Assembly: GCA_937877565.1 (NCBI GenBank)
Contig: CALFJB010000003.1
Location: forward strand, 1-19,380
Length of the DNA: 19,380 nucleotides
Direction: 5' to 3'
From: an uncultured Selenomonadales bacterium
Lineage (GTDB): Bacteria; Bacillota; Negativicutes; Selenomonadales; Selenomonadaceae
Shown here: piece by piece, positions 1 through 7,753 of the stretch
Layout of the letters: each line of letters begins with the position of its first letter
How positions within the stretch are numbered: the stretch's first letter is position 1
Translations under genes and position numbers: made by a program
The notes under the pieces: model-generated
What the model was told of the DNA's origin: nothing
Databases searched by the model: none
The model's input: the letters and a program-made list of their open reading frames with translations, nothing else

Positions 1-886
1 CGTTCAACCAAGAAACTTCAGTACGATAAAGGTTGCCGCTTGTATAAGACGCGCCGCCAGTCAAAACGCTTCGGTTATTTGCGGCAGTAGCGTTGTTGCC
101 TTTTTGAACTTTAATTTCTTCCCAGTTTGGATAAGTTTCTGCAACTTCTTTAGCCTTCATTTGATCATACAAATTTGGACCATGCGGATAGGCTGAATCT
201 GTTGGATTGTCAATTCTGTCTGGAACGTGCGTAATTTTAACCGCTGCCATTGCCTGATATGGCATTTTTTGAACTCCCATATTATCCAAAATACCGCCAA
301 ATAAATGCTCCAATTTTGCAGTAAGCGTAACAGTATAATAAAGTGATTCATAGTCTTCCGTATTTTTGCCATATAAAATGGATTTAAAATTTATATTTTC
401 GACTTTTTTGTCTCCTTCTTCGACTAATCCAAGCGAATCAATCGAATTATTTTCAACCAATTCAATATCAGTGGCTCCGAGCCAACCTTGTAAAATATTT
501 TTTGCATAAGTTTTGGCAAGACTATCTCCCGCCACAGGTTTTGCATATGTAACTTTATCGCTTCCTGTGTAAGACGATGACTTGTCTTTTACACGATTAG
601 AAATAATGTTATCTGCTATCAATTCTTGAAGTCCGGAATCTGAATTTGGAACAAAAACTGTATAACTATAATCCGACAAAGGCATTTCGTCACCAATTAA
701 AGAATTTGCTCCGGCTTTAGCTGCCGCGTCTGCCGCGTTTTGTAGCCGCGATTGATTTAAATATAAAAAGCCGAAATCCATTGCCATTCCAATAAAAGCC
801 ATAGTTATTGGAAATGACACAGCGAAAAAAATCATTGACTGCCCTTTTTGCTTGGACTTAAAGAAATTTCTCAATTTTTGAAACAT
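1..886 (-). CDS. TadE/TadG-like Flp pilus assembly protein (partial, 3' end outside window)
   Basis: The frame is open from an ATG at 884-886 to the left edge, so about 295 residues are visible and the C-terminus is missing. The start is fixed by GGAGGTGAG at 892-900, five bases upstream. The N-terminus has a short basic stretch, then KQKGQSM and a membrane segment at about residues 17-40, then FLYLNQSRLQNAADAAAKAGA. That layout, with a Gly-Gln before the segment and an Ala-rich 'LQNAADAAA' after it, is typical of the Tad/Flp pilus TadE/TadG family: minor pilin-like proteins anchored in the inner membrane with a large periplasmic part. The rest (residues 60-295) has no motif I can name. A promoter lies at 921-949, and the pgi terminator separates the gene from the operon behind it. 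The family call is good; TadE versus TadG cannot be settled without the missing end. Confidence 0.8.
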   Translation of the reverse strand, partial: MFQKLRNFFKSKQKGQSMIFFAVSFPITMAFIGMAMDFGFLYLNQSRLQNAADAAAKAGANSLIGDEMPLSDYSYTVFVPNSDSGLQELIADNIISNRVKDKSSSYTGSDKVTYAKPVAGDSLAKTYAKNILQGWLGATDIELVENNSIDSLGLVEEGDKKVENINFKSILYGKNTEDYESLYYTVTLTAKLEHLFGGILDNMGVQKMPYQAMAAVKITHVPDRIDNPTDSAYPHGPNLYDQMKAKEVAETYPNWEEIKVQKGNNATAANNRSVLTGGASYTSGNLYRTEVSWLN

Positions 887-920
887 ATCGGCTCACCTCC
901 ATAATAAAATTTTTTTTTAG

Positions 921-949
921 ATTTTAGCGCAGGGATTGGCGATTGTCAA
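921..949 (-). promoter_or_regulatory. sigma70/A-type promoter of the Tad gene
   Basis: On the minus strand TTGACA (944-949) and TAAAAT (921-926) are separated by exactly 17 bases. It sits about 35 bases before the Shine-Dalgarno of the Tad gene and after the pgi terminator, so that gene is probably transcribed on its own. Confidence 0.8.
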
Positions 950-970
950 TTTACTATATGATAAAAAACA

Positions 971-998
971 TAAAAAAAGCCGCCGAATTACGACGGCT
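971..998 (-). terminator. Rho-independent terminator after pgi
   Basis: AGCCGCCG (978-985) pairs with CGACGGCT (991-998) around a 5-base loop with one internal mismatch. On the minus strand the stem is followed by seven T (971-977 region), about 25 bases after the pgi stop. A-rich sequence on the other side may give it weak activity in the plus direction too. Confidence 0.85.
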
Positions 999-1022
999 AA
1001 AAAATTTTTTATCGCGCAGATT

Positions 1023-2489
1023 TTATTTTGAATTTTTAAGTTCTTGAAGTTTTGGTCCCATAATTTTTTTGTAAGCCTCAACGCCGGGCTGATTGAAGGC
1101 GTCAACGTTTGCAAGTTCGCCCTCATAAGCTACTGACATTGCCAACATATACAAAAGCTCGCCAAGATGATATTCATTTAATTCAGGAAGTGTAAAGCAA
1201 GCATTGAAACGTTTATTGGAGCTTAAAGCGTCCGCGTTAGATTGTCTTGCAACTTCCAACGCCTCACTCATTGTAACGCCGGAAATATCTGCAAGTTTTT
1301 TAGTTTCAGGGAAAACATTTGGAATAACATAATCATTATCCCACTTCGCAACTTTGATGAACTGAACAACTTTATCAAGCATACCTTCTTGATGTTGCTG
1401 TGTCTGTGAATGCATATCAGTAGTACCGACTGCAACAAGCGGCGTGCGTCCGTAACAAACTTCTTTACCGTCTTTGTCAAATTGTTTGCCGAGCGATTCT
1501 GCCAAAAGTTGAATGTACCATTCTGAAGTAGATTTAAGATAATCGCCGTAAGGCATCATAACTTCGATATTGCGTCCGTATTTTTGATAGGCGGCGAATT
1601 TTAAAGCGGCGTTTAACATTGCAGGATTTTCAAAAAGATTTTCATTCTTGCAAGCTTCGTCCATATCCCTTGCGCCTTCAAGGAATTTTTCAATATCCAT
1701 ACCAATAACAGCCGCCGTAACAAGTCCGACTTCGCAGAAAATGCTGAAACGTCCGCCGACGCCATCGGGAACTGCGAACTGTTGCCAGCCGTTGTCTACT
1801 GCAAGCTGTTTCAAAATTGTTTTCTTTTCCATATTTGGATCGGTAACTGCAACAATTTCAATTTCGACGTTATCAGCTTTTTTCAATTCATCGTACATAA
1901 CCATAAAGTTGCTCATTGTGTCAAGCGTTCCGCCACTCTTTGAAATACAAATTAAGCAGACTTTGAATTTGCGGTTTTCGTGCGATTCTGTAACTTTTGC
2001 AATGTGTTTAATATGTTCGATAATGTCACGAGTCCTGCGCGAGTCAATATTTTGTCCGCTGAAATAGACACGCGGTAAACCTTTGCGCTCCTCGTTAGTT
2101 TTGGCGTTCCACATTTCGCCGCAGAAAACATCGAACAAAACTTTATTGCCCAAGAATGAACCGCCAATACCGAGAGAAACTGCAACGTCGCAATTATTGC
2201 GGAGGTGTTCGGTAAATTCGTGCAAGCGTTTGATACTTGCGGGCGAATTAAGATTGAGTTTGCCGTTTTCTTCGGTAATGTATGGAAGTTTGGAAAAGTA
2301 AACTTTTTCGGGTGTACCGTCTTTGGAAAGGTGCGCCTTGATAAAGCCGCTTTCTCTCATAACTTTCATAGCGTCGTGAGCCTTTTTGAGGTCTTCGCTG
2401 TAACTGTCAAGGTCGGCTTGTGTAACTTTACCTTCGCCAAAAAGATTGTCATAATCGAAAGTAAAACCGCTTTTTAAAACGAGTGCCAT
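1023..2489 (-). CDS. pgi: Glucose-6-phosphate isomerase
   Basis: This cytoplasmic enzyme interconverts glucose 6-phosphate and fructose 6-phosphate. The protein is 488 residues, within the family range. Visible motifs are SLGIGGSFLG (105-114), the phosphate-binding SKSGGT (183-188), signature GVGGRFSIFCEVGL (243-256), the catalytic-base region with Glu331 in AESLGKQ, His360 in TTDMHSQ, and the second signature FNQPGVEAYKK (465-475) carrying the catalytic Lys. The ATG has AGGAAG nine bases upstream. It follows the flavoprotein gene in the same direction with an 84-base gap almost filled by heptad repeat copy 1, and it ends at a clear terminator. With the two phosphohexomutases next door it forms a sugar-phosphate block. 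No anomaly seen. Confidence 0.97.
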   Translation of the reverse strand: MALVLKSGFTFDYDNLFGEGKVTQADLDSYSEDLKKAHDAMKVMRESGFIKAHLSKDGTPEKVYFSKLPYITEENGKLNLNSPASIKRLHEFTEHLRNNCDVAVSLGIGGSFLGNKVLFDVFCGEMWNAKTNEERKGLPRVYFSGQNIDSRRTRDIIEHIKHIAKVTESHENRKFKVCLICISKSGGTLDTMSNFMVMYDELKKADNVEIEIVAVTDPNMEKKTILKQLAVDNGWQQFAVPDGVGGRFSIFCEVGLVTAAVIGMDIEKFLEGARDMDEACKNENLFENPAMLNAALKFAAYQKYGRNIEVMMPYGDYLKSTSEWYIQLLAESLGKQFDKDGKEVCYGRTPLVAVGTTDMHSQTQQHQEGMLDKVVQFIKVAKWDNDYVIPNVFPETKKLADISGVTMSEALEVARQSNADALSSNKRFNACFTLPELNEYHLGELLYMLAMSVAYEGELANVDAFNQPGVEAYKKIMGPKLQELKNSK

Positions 2490-2510
2490 TGTTTAAAACT
2501 TCCTTTCGTT

Positions 2511-2585
2511 TTAGGTGTTAGCGGTTAGCCGTTAGCTGTCAGGTAAAAATCCCTAACCCCTAACTCCTAATCCCTAGCCCCTAAT
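2511..2585 (-). repeat. Heptad hairpin repeat, copy 1
   Basis: Five degenerate TTAGnnG-type heptads (2511-2545) face five CCCTAAY-type heptads (2551-2585) across AAAAT, giving an imperfect long hairpin. In the direction of transcription the G-rich TTAGGG-like arm comes first. The upstream gene's stop TAG (2574-2576) and its last codons lie inside the repeat. Related to the copies at 5019-5112 and 12850-12930. Confidence 0.85.
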
Positions 2586-3194
2586 AAAATGTGTAGGTGT
2601 CCAAGTTTCCTTTTCAGGTAAACCAAATTTTTCTTTGCCAAGAGCAATGCTTTTCATCAAGAAAACCATATTTTTTGCAAGTGTACGCATAGTTTGCATA
2701 CCTTCCAAATCTTTTTCGGCGTCGCCGGGAACTAAGCCGTAAACCATATTCCAATATTGACTGGAGGCAACGGGCATATTATTTATCGTGAAATATTTGT
2801 TCATTTCGTCGAAAGTTGAAGACGATCCGCCGCGCCGAGAAATTACGACGCTTGCCCCAACTTTCATAGTCTTATCAAAAGGCGTGCTGAAAAATAATCT
2901 GTCCATAAAAGTAATTGTAGTACCCGCCGCCGACGCATAATAAACCGGCGTACCAACTACCAAGCCGTCAGCCTCTTCAAAAAGCGGCGCAGTTTCATTT
3001 ACAATATCGTTGAAAATACATTTGCCGGTTTCAGCGCATTTTCTGCAAGCCACGCAACCGCGCACGGCTTTATTTCCAACTTGTACCAAATTTGTTTCGA
3101 CGCCTTCAGCCTCAAAAATTTTAATCATTTCTTTAAGAGCGGCGGCGGTGTTGCCGTCAGCGTGTGGCGAACCGTTAATTATTAAAACTTTCAT
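2574..3194 (-). CDS. NADPH-dependent FMN reductase-like / iron-sulfur-type flavoprotein
   Basis: A 206-residue flavodoxin-fold protein of the FMN_red family. The FMN phosphate loop is NGSPHADGNT (7-16). GTPVYYASAAG (about 80-90) is the usual second flavin-contact loop. CVACRKCAETGKC (47-59) gives Cys47-x2-Cys50-x2-Cys53-x5-Cys59, the compact cysteine motif known from the Isf iron-sulfur flavoproteins, so a 4Fe-4S cluster is plausible; other family members with fewer cysteines are simple quinone or flavin reductases. The ATG at 3194 is chosen over an adjacent in-frame TTG because AGGAG (3203-3207) is eight bases from the ATG. The last codons and the TAG stop come from heptad repeat copy 1. It lies upstream of pgi, probably co-transcribed; the metabolic link is unclear. 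Physiological substrate unknown. Confidence 0.85.
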   Translation of the reverse strand: MKVLIINGSPHADGNTAAALKEMIKIFEAEGVETNLVQVGNKAVRGCVACRKCAETGKCIFNDIVNETAPLFEEADGLVVGTPVYYASAAGTTITFMDRLFFSTPFDKTMKVGASVVISRRGGSSSTFDEMNKYFTINNMPVASSQYWNMVYGLVPGDAEKDLEGMQTMRTLAKNMVFLMKSIALGKEKFGLPEKETWTPTHFIRG

Positions 3195-3259
3195 CAAGTA
3201 TTCTCCTAAAAATTTTTTATAAGTGTCGCGCAGTTTTTAATTGACGCAAAATTTTTTTA

Positions 3260-3287
3260 ATCAGAAAAGATTTTAAAACGCTGTCAA
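3260..3287 (-). promoter_or_regulatory. Possible promoter of the flavoprotein-pgi unit
   Basis: Perfect TTGACA on the minus strand (3282-3287) with a weak -10 candidate TCTGAT 16 bases on (3260-3265). It lies between the pgm terminator and the flavoprotein gene. An alternative -10, TTATAA at 3217-3222, has no good -35. Two copies of the dispersed octamer (3226, 3289) fall in this spacer. Confidence 0.35.
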
Positions 3288-3306
3288 CCTGCGCGAAATT
3301 TATTTT

Positions 3307-3342
3307 AAAAAAGTCTCCCGCCGCAACGAGACGAGAGACTTT
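3307..3342 (-). terminator. Rho-independent terminator after pgm
   Basis: AAAGTCTC (3310-3317) pairs perfectly with GAGACTTT (3335-3342) around a 17-base loop. On the minus strand the stem ends in a T run of about six, 30 bases after the phosphoglucomutase stop. It closes the phosphomannomutase-phosphoglucomutase unit. Confidence 0.85.
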
Positions 3343-3371
3343 GCAATATCTAATCTATTGCGAATTATTTT

Positions 3372-4985
3372 TTACACTACAGACGCTACAATATCTTGAG
3401 CCTCTTTTTGAATTTGTTTGAGGTGATCTTCGCTTACGAAACTTTCAGCGTAAACTTTGCACATATCTTCAGTACCTGAAGGACGCGCCGCGAACCAGCC
3501 TTTATCTGTAACAACTTTCAAGCCGCCAATAGATGCGCCGTTGCCGGGAGCCTTTGTAAATTTGCCGGTAATTGGATCGCCCGCCAATGTATCAGCTTTA
3601 AGATTTTCCGGCGAAAGTTTGCCGAGTGCAGATTTTTGTTCAGGAGTTGCAGGCGTGTCTTTACGTGCATAGTAGAAAGTACCGAATTTGTCAGTAAGTT
3701 CTTTATGATGTAACGAAGGATTCTTGCCGGTTTTGGCGGTAATTTCAATGGCAAGCAAGTCCATAATAATACCGTCTTTGTCAGTCGTCCAAACGCTAGC
3801 ATCTTTGCAGAGGAAGGACGCGCCCGCAGATTCTTCGCCGCCAAATCCCATTGAGCCGTCAAATAAGCCGTCAACAAACCACTTAAAGCCAACAGGAACT
3901 TCACAAAGTTTGCGCCCAATATCAGCCGCCACTTTATCAATCAATGAACTTGATACTAAAGTTTTGCCGACCATTGCGTCTTTGCTCCAGCCTTCGCGGT
4001 GTGTGAACAAATAGCGAATTGCAACCGCCAAATAATGGTTAGGATTCATCAAGCCCTGCGGCGTTACGATACCGTGTCTGTCATAGTCCGTATCGTTGCC
4101 AAATGCAATGTCATATTTATCTTTCAGCGCAATTAAATTAGCCATTGCGAACGGCGAAGAGCAGTCCATTCTAATTTTGCCGTCGTGATCGGGTGGCATA
4201 AATGAAAATGTGTAGTCAATGTTAGGATTAACAACTTTGATTGGATTTTTAATTTTGTAAGTTTCGTTAATCAAATCCCAGTAGAAAATACCGCTGCCGC
4301 CGAGCGGGTCTGCGCCAACATTCAAGCCGCTGTTAATAACTGCGTCCATATCGATAACGCGGGCGAGTGCGTCTACATACGGCTTCATATAATCCATAAA
4401 ATGAACGTTATCAAGTTTAATTGCGCGTTCAAATGGAATACGTTTAATTTTGTCAACGCCCTCTTTAATCAATTCGTTGGCGCGGTTCTGAATTACCTTT
4501 GTAGTTTCTGCGCTTGCAGGACCGCCGGTTGTCGGGTCGTATTTAATACCGCCGTCAGTAGGTGGATTGTGTGAAGGCGTAATAACGATACCATCAGCTT
4601 TTTTAGCCTCTTTGCGTTCATAGTTGTGCGCCAAAATGATTCTTGATACAACGGGCGTTGGAACAGGTTTAAAATCTTCCTGCAAAATAATTTCAACGTC
4701 ATTAGCCGCCAAAACTTCAACGCAAGTGCGGAGCGCGGGTTCAGAAAGTGCGTGAGTATCTGCGCCAATGTACAAAGGACCTGTAACGCCTTCAGTTTTG
4801 CGGTATTCGGCTACTGCCTTTGCAATGGCGGCAATGTGCGTATCGTTAAAGCTGTGAAGTTTGGAGCTGCCTCTGTGTCCTGAAGTACCGAATGCAACGC
4901 CCTGAACTTTATTTTCGGGGTCGGGTGCAAGGGTGTAATAATCGCTGATTAACGACGGGAGATTTACAACGTTTTTCTTCTCCAT
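3372..4985 (-). CDS. pgm: Phosphoglucomutase (alpha-D-glucose-phosphate-specific)
   Basis: Interconverts glucose 1-phosphate and glucose 6-phosphate in the cytoplasm, linking glycogen and UDP-glucose metabolism to glycolysis. The 537-residue length and sequence fit the E. coli Pgm type. Motifs: FGTSGHRGS (32-40), phosphoserine loop TPSHNPPTDGG with Ser138 (136-146), Mg-binding GNDTDYDRHG with Asp298/300/302, sugar-binding GGEESAG (382-388) and phosphate-binding RPSGTED (501-507). An in-frame GTG at 5013-5015 would add ten residues, but these would be encoded across the ribosome binding site itself. ATG 4983-4985 has AGGAGG (4994-4999) eight bases upstream and is preferred. It lies downstream of the second hexomutase gene, separated by heptad repeat copy 2, and ends at the 3307-3342 terminator. 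No missing residues. Confidence 0.97.
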   Translation of the reverse strand: MEKKNVVNLPSLISDYYTLAPDPENKVQGVAFGTSGHRGSSKLHSFNDTHIAAIAKAVAEYRKTEGVTGPLYIGADTHALSEPALRTCVEVLAANDVEIILQEDFKPVPTPVVSRIILAHNYERKEAKKADGIVITPSHNPPTDGGIKYDPTTGGPASAETTKVIQNRANELIKEGVDKIKRIPFERAIKLDNVHFMDYMKPYVDALARVIDMDAVINSGLNVGADPLGGSGIFYWDLINETYKIKNPIKVVNPNIDYTFSFMPPDHDGKIRMDCSSPFAMANLIALKDKYDIAFGNDTDYDRHGIVTPQGLMNPNHYLAVAIRYLFTHREGWSKDAMVGKTLVSSSLIDKVAADIGRKLCEVPVGFKWFVDGLFDGSMGFGGEESAGASFLCKDASVWTTDKDGIIMDLLAIEITAKTGKNPSLHHKELTDKFGTFYYARKDTPATPEQKSALGKLSPENLKADTLAGDPITGKFTKAPGNGASIGGLKVVTDKGWFAARPSGTEDMCKVYAESFVSEDHLKQIQKEAQDIVASVV

Positions 4986-5018
4986 TAAAAAATCCTCCTC
5001 TAAATTTTGTTTCACAAA

Positions 5019-5112
5019 ATAGGTGCTAGGTGTTAGCGGTTAGGTTTTAGGGATAACAAATTTTTCAATTCCCTAACACCTAAAACCTAGTACCTAAAAC
5101 CTAACTCCTAAT
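5019..5112 (-). repeat. Heptad hairpin repeat, copy 2
   Basis: Five heptads of TAGGTG/TTAGGGA type (5019-5053) and six of ACCTAAM/CCCTAAC type (5071-5112) face each other across a 17-base AT-rich loop. The stop TAG of the upstream gene (5101-5103) lies inside the repeat. The distal arm shares the CCGCTAACACCTA word with copy 1, so the copies are homologous rather than merely similar in composition. Confidence 0.85.
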
Positions 5113-6468
5113 AACTGCCAAAATTTCATCGCGTTTAGTTTCCATTAAAGCTTTGTCGCCGCGTGATTCAACATTTAATCTAATATAAGGTTCAGTTTGA
5201 GAGCCGCGCAGATTGAAACGCCAATTTTCAAAGTCAACGCTTACGCCGTCAATTTTGCTTACAGAAACACCTTTAGGCGCGTAAATTTCTTCAACCTTCG
5301 CCATAATTTTTTTAACTGTGTCGGTACTGTCAACTTTGGTGTTAATTTCGCCGGAAACTGGGAAATTTTTAATCATATCAGCCATAATTTCAGAAAGTTT
5401 TTTGTCAGTTTGACTAAGCAACTCTAAAATCATCAGCCAAGTTATCATACCGCTGTCACAATAATAAAAATCTCTGAAGTAATGATGAGACGCCATTTCG
5501 CCGCCGTAAATTGCATTTTCTTCGCGCAGTACCGCTTTCATATAGGTATGCCCTGAACGGCAAATAATAGCCTTGCCGCCGAGTTTTTCGACAATGTCAA
5601 GCGTACTCAAAAGGGCGCGTGGTTCACAAACGATTTTTGCGCCGGGATTTTTTTTCAAAAACGCCTCCGCCAACAAGCTTACCATATAGCAACCTTCAAT
5701 AAAGTTGCCTTGTTCGTCAAACAAAAAGCATCTGTCAAAATCGCCGTCAAATGCAATTCCGCAATCTGCGCCGTGTTCAATTACGGCGTTTGAAGTTGCA
5801 ACGCGGGATTCTTTTAAAAGCGGATTCGGTACGCCGTTGGGGAAAAATCCATTTGTATTGTTGTGAATTTTTATAATTTCAAACGGCAAAAATTTTTCAA
5901 TTTCGTTTATGATTGGACCTGCCGCGCCGTTGCCTGTATTAACAACAACTTTCAGCGGCTTTAAATTTTTCACGTCAACATAACTCAATAATTTTTTAAT
6001 ATAGTCGTGCAACACGTCAATTTTGTAAACCGTGCCTGTAGCTTTTCTAAAACCCCAATCAAAATTTTCGTCTTCAATGGCGGCTTTAATGTCAAGCAAG
6101 CCGGTTTTCGGCGCAATGGGAATAACATTTTTGCGGACAAATTTCAAGCCGTTGTATTCTTTGGGATTGTGCGAGGCAGTAACCATAATTCCGCCGTCAA
6201 AATCGTTAAAACCTGTGGCAAAATAAATCATTTCCGTGCCGCATTGCCCAATATCGTAAACGTCCGCGCCCGCTTCAGTCAAGCCACGTGTTAAAGCGTC
6301 AGCGATTGTGGAACCGCTAAGGCGTATATCGTGTCCAATGGCAATTTTTTTTGCGTCGAAAAGTTTTGGAAAAATCCTGCCAACTCTGTACGCCAATTCT
6401 TGATTGACACTTTCGGGATAAATTCCGCGAATGTCATACGCGCCAAAACCTGAAGTGTTAATTGCCAT
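5101..6468 (-). CDS. manB: Phosphomannomutase/phosphoglucomutase (ManB/AlgC type)
   Basis: A 455-residue alpha-D-phosphohexomutase, distinct from the neighbouring Pgm. It interconverts mannose 6- and 1-phosphate (often also glucose phosphates) for GDP-mannose and envelope polysaccharides. Motifs: FGAYDIRGIYP (8-18), phosphoserine loop TASHNPKEYNG with Ser99, metal loop DGDFDRC with Asp241/243/245, GGEMASHHYF (322-331; usual form GEMSGHHYF) and RGSQTEPYIRL (421-431; usual form RxSNTEP). The chosen ATG (6466-6468) has GGGAG nine bases upstream. An in-frame TTG at 6501 lacks a site and would read through that Shine-Dalgarno. The last residues IRS and the TAG stop are supplied by repeat copy 2. 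It is the first gene of a two-gene unit with pgm; I could not pick out its promoter in 6469-6578. Substrate preference cannot be read from sequence. Confidence 0.92.
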   Translation of the reverse strand: MAINTSGFGAYDIRGIYPESVNQELAYRVGRIFPKLFDAKKIAIGHDIRLSGSTIADALTRGLTEAGADVYDIGQCGTEMIYFATGFNDFDGGIMVTASHNPKEYNGLKFVRKNVIPIAPKTGLLDIKAAIEDENFDWGFRKATGTVYKIDVLHDYIKKLLSYVDVKNLKPLKVVVNTGNGAAGPIINEIEKFLPFEIIKIHNNTNGFFPNGVPNPLLKESRVATSNAVIEHGADCGIAFDGDFDRCFLFDEQGNFIEGCYMVSLLAEAFLKKNPGAKIVCEPRALLSTLDIVEKLGGKAIICRSGHTYMKAVLREENAIYGGEMASHHYFRDFYYCDSGMITWLMILELLSQTDKKLSEIMADMIKNFPVSGEINTKVDSTDTVKKIMAKVEEIYAPKGVSVSKIDGVSVDFENWRFNLRGSQTEPYIRLNVESRGDKALMETKRDEILAVIRS

Positions 6469-6578
6469 ATTTACACGCTCCCATTTTAAAATTTCTAACA
6501 ATTTTTAATTTTTATTCTGCGTTGCAATGAAATTTCCTGTTAAATTTCCAGAAAATTTTAAATGAATTTTCAATGAAA

Positions 6579-6607
6579 TTGACGCGGTAAAAATGTTTGT
6601 GTAAAAT
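6579..6607 (+). promoter_or_regulatory. sigma70/A-type promoter of the DUF488 pair
   Basis: TTGACG (6579-6584), 17-base spacer, TAAAAT (6602-6607). The -10 overlaps an upstream in-frame ATG at 6606, which excludes that ATG as the start of the DUF488 gene and supports ATG 6633. The dispersed octamer CTGCGCGA (6616-6623) lies at the expected transcript start and abuts the Shine-Dalgarno. Confidence 0.75.
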
Positions 6608-6632
6608 GAAAAAAACTGCGCGAGGTGATTTT

Positions 6633-7100
6633 ATGGTAAAAAAAAATTCCACGCCCGCCAAAATTTTTACAATCGGCTTTACGAAGAAGAGCGCGGAAAC
6701 ATTTTTTGAACTTTTGGAACGGTACAATATAACCGAAGTTGTAGACGTACGGCTTTACAATAATACGCAACTTGCCGGCTTTTCAAAGGGTACGGATTTA
6801 AAATTTTTTCTGAAAAGAATTTGCAGTATTGAATACCGACACGATTTAAAATTTACGCCGACGAAGGAACTTTTCAAAAATTATCAAGAAAATTTAATCA
6901 CGTGGGAAGAATACGTGGCAGAATTTGAAAAGATAATGCAGGAGCGGCGAATTGTTCCGCACATTCATACAAATTATTCAGATTCGCCGGAAGTTAGATA
7001 TTGTCTGCTTTGTACCGAAGTAAGCCCTGAAAATTGTCATCGTCGATTAGTGGCAGAAAAATTCGCTGAAGTTTTTGGAATGGAGATTGTACACCTTTGA
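6633..7100 (+). CDS. DUF488 family protein
   Basis: 155 residues. The family hallmarks are visible: FTIGFTKKSAETFFELL (12-28), the strand VVDVRLYNN (36-44) and the C-terminal CLLCTEVSPENCHRRLVAE (124-142), where Cys and His of the 'LC-E...CHR' motif are the best candidate active-site or metal residues. DUF488 has no settled biochemical function; it often sits near nucleic-acid-related or stress genes. The ATG at 6633 has GAGGTG five bases upstream and lies about 20 bases after the predicted transcript start. Its TGA overlaps the TTG start of the next gene (TTGA), so the two are translationally coupled and probably act together. No membrane segment or signal peptide, so cytoplasmic. Confidence 0.85.
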   Translation: MVKKNSTPAKIFTIGFTKKSAETFFELLERYNITEVVDVRLYNNTQLAGFSKGTDLKFFLKRICSIEYRHDLKFTPTKELFKNYQENLITWEEYVAEFEKIMQERRIVPHIHTNYSDSPEVRYCLLCTEVSPENCHRRLVAEKFAEVFGMEIVHL

Positions 7101-7753
7101 AAAAGTTAGTCGTAATTCTTGCCAAAAGTGCGAAGTACGGAAATTATTGTGTGGCGGGGATTGAAATTTCAACTAACAAATGGATTCGCCCAATTTCGCA
7201 CGATGAAAAAATTGCGGACGCCGTAACCGCCGCCGAATTAACCTACAGCGATAACACAGAGGTGCAAATTTTTGACGTTGTAGAAATTGATTTTGAAGAT
7301 ACGCCCGCCCAAAATAAAATTCAGCCAGAAAATTCTTTCTTCAAAAATTCGACGTGGAAAAAATTTGGACGTTGGAATTTGTCTGACGTTGAAAAATTTT
7401 GCGGCTTTGATTCGACGGATTTTATTTTTTATGACACGTCGCGCAGATTGGAACTTTCGATTTTTGAAACTGTTAATCGTCAAAAATCTTTGCTAATTTT
7501 ACCGATTGAAAATATTTCGATTGTTACCGAAATTCGCAACGACGAAAAGAAAATTCAAGCCAATTTTGATTATGGCGGCGTTAGATATGAGCGTTTCGGT
7601 ATTGGAGATATTGCACTGCGCGAAAAATTTTCTGATAAGCCGTGCGGAAATTTTTTTGTTGCTGAAAAAGCCGTTGCAACTTTCAGCCTTACTAATCCCT
7701 ACAAAGACAATCGCTGTTACAAAATGATCGCCAATTTATTTTTGACTGATTAA
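7097..7753 (+). CDS. Protein resembling the dual-OB-domain family, partner of DUF488
   Basis: 218 residues, starting at TTG 7097-7099 inside the stop of the DUF488 gene, with GGAG about 11 bases upstream; no later Met offers a better start. The N-terminus (KLVVILAKSAKYGNYCVAGI, then KWIRPIS at 28-34) matches my recollection of the family annotated as dual OB-containing, whose members begin with 'vxLaxSxKxgxxCvAGi...WiRPvS'. Two beta-rich halves follow (to about 110, then 110-218). OB folds usually bind nucleic acids or nucleotides, so with DUF488 the pair may act on nucleic acid or modified nucleotides; that is inference. The 3' end was duplicated downstream by a tandem duplication, and the stop once overlapped that of the convergent gene. 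Confidence 0.6.
   Translation: MKKLVVILAKSAKYGNYCVAGIEISTNKWIRPISHDEKIADAVTAAELTYSDNTEVQIFDVVEIDFEDTPAQNKIQPENSFFKNSTWKKFGRWNLSDVEKFCGFDSTDFIFYDTSRRLELSIFETVNRQKSLLILPIENISIVTEIRNDEKKIQANFDYGGVRYERFGIGDIALREKFSDKPCGNFFVAEKAVATFSLTNPYKDNRCYKMIANLFLTD

Noticed and set aside
1648..2067. 139-codon open frame on the plus strand opposite pgi
   Set aside because: Lies wholly antisense to a clear pgi with all its motifs; composition is Ser/Ile-rich low-information sequence and there is no ribosome site.
2511..2585. Reading the heptad arrays as a CRISPR or true telomere repeat
   Set aside because: No spacers and units of only seven bases, arranged as inverted arms inside a gene cluster; the telomere likeness is only in the TTAGGG word.
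4983..5015. Upstream GTG start for phosphoglucomutase
   Set aside because: The extra ten residues are encoded across the AGGAGG that serves ATG 4985, so the extension is an artefact.
6597..6632. Longer start for the DUF488 protein
   Set aside because: The upstream ATG overlaps the -10 box TAAAAT and lacks a ribosome site; ATG 6633 has GAGGTG.
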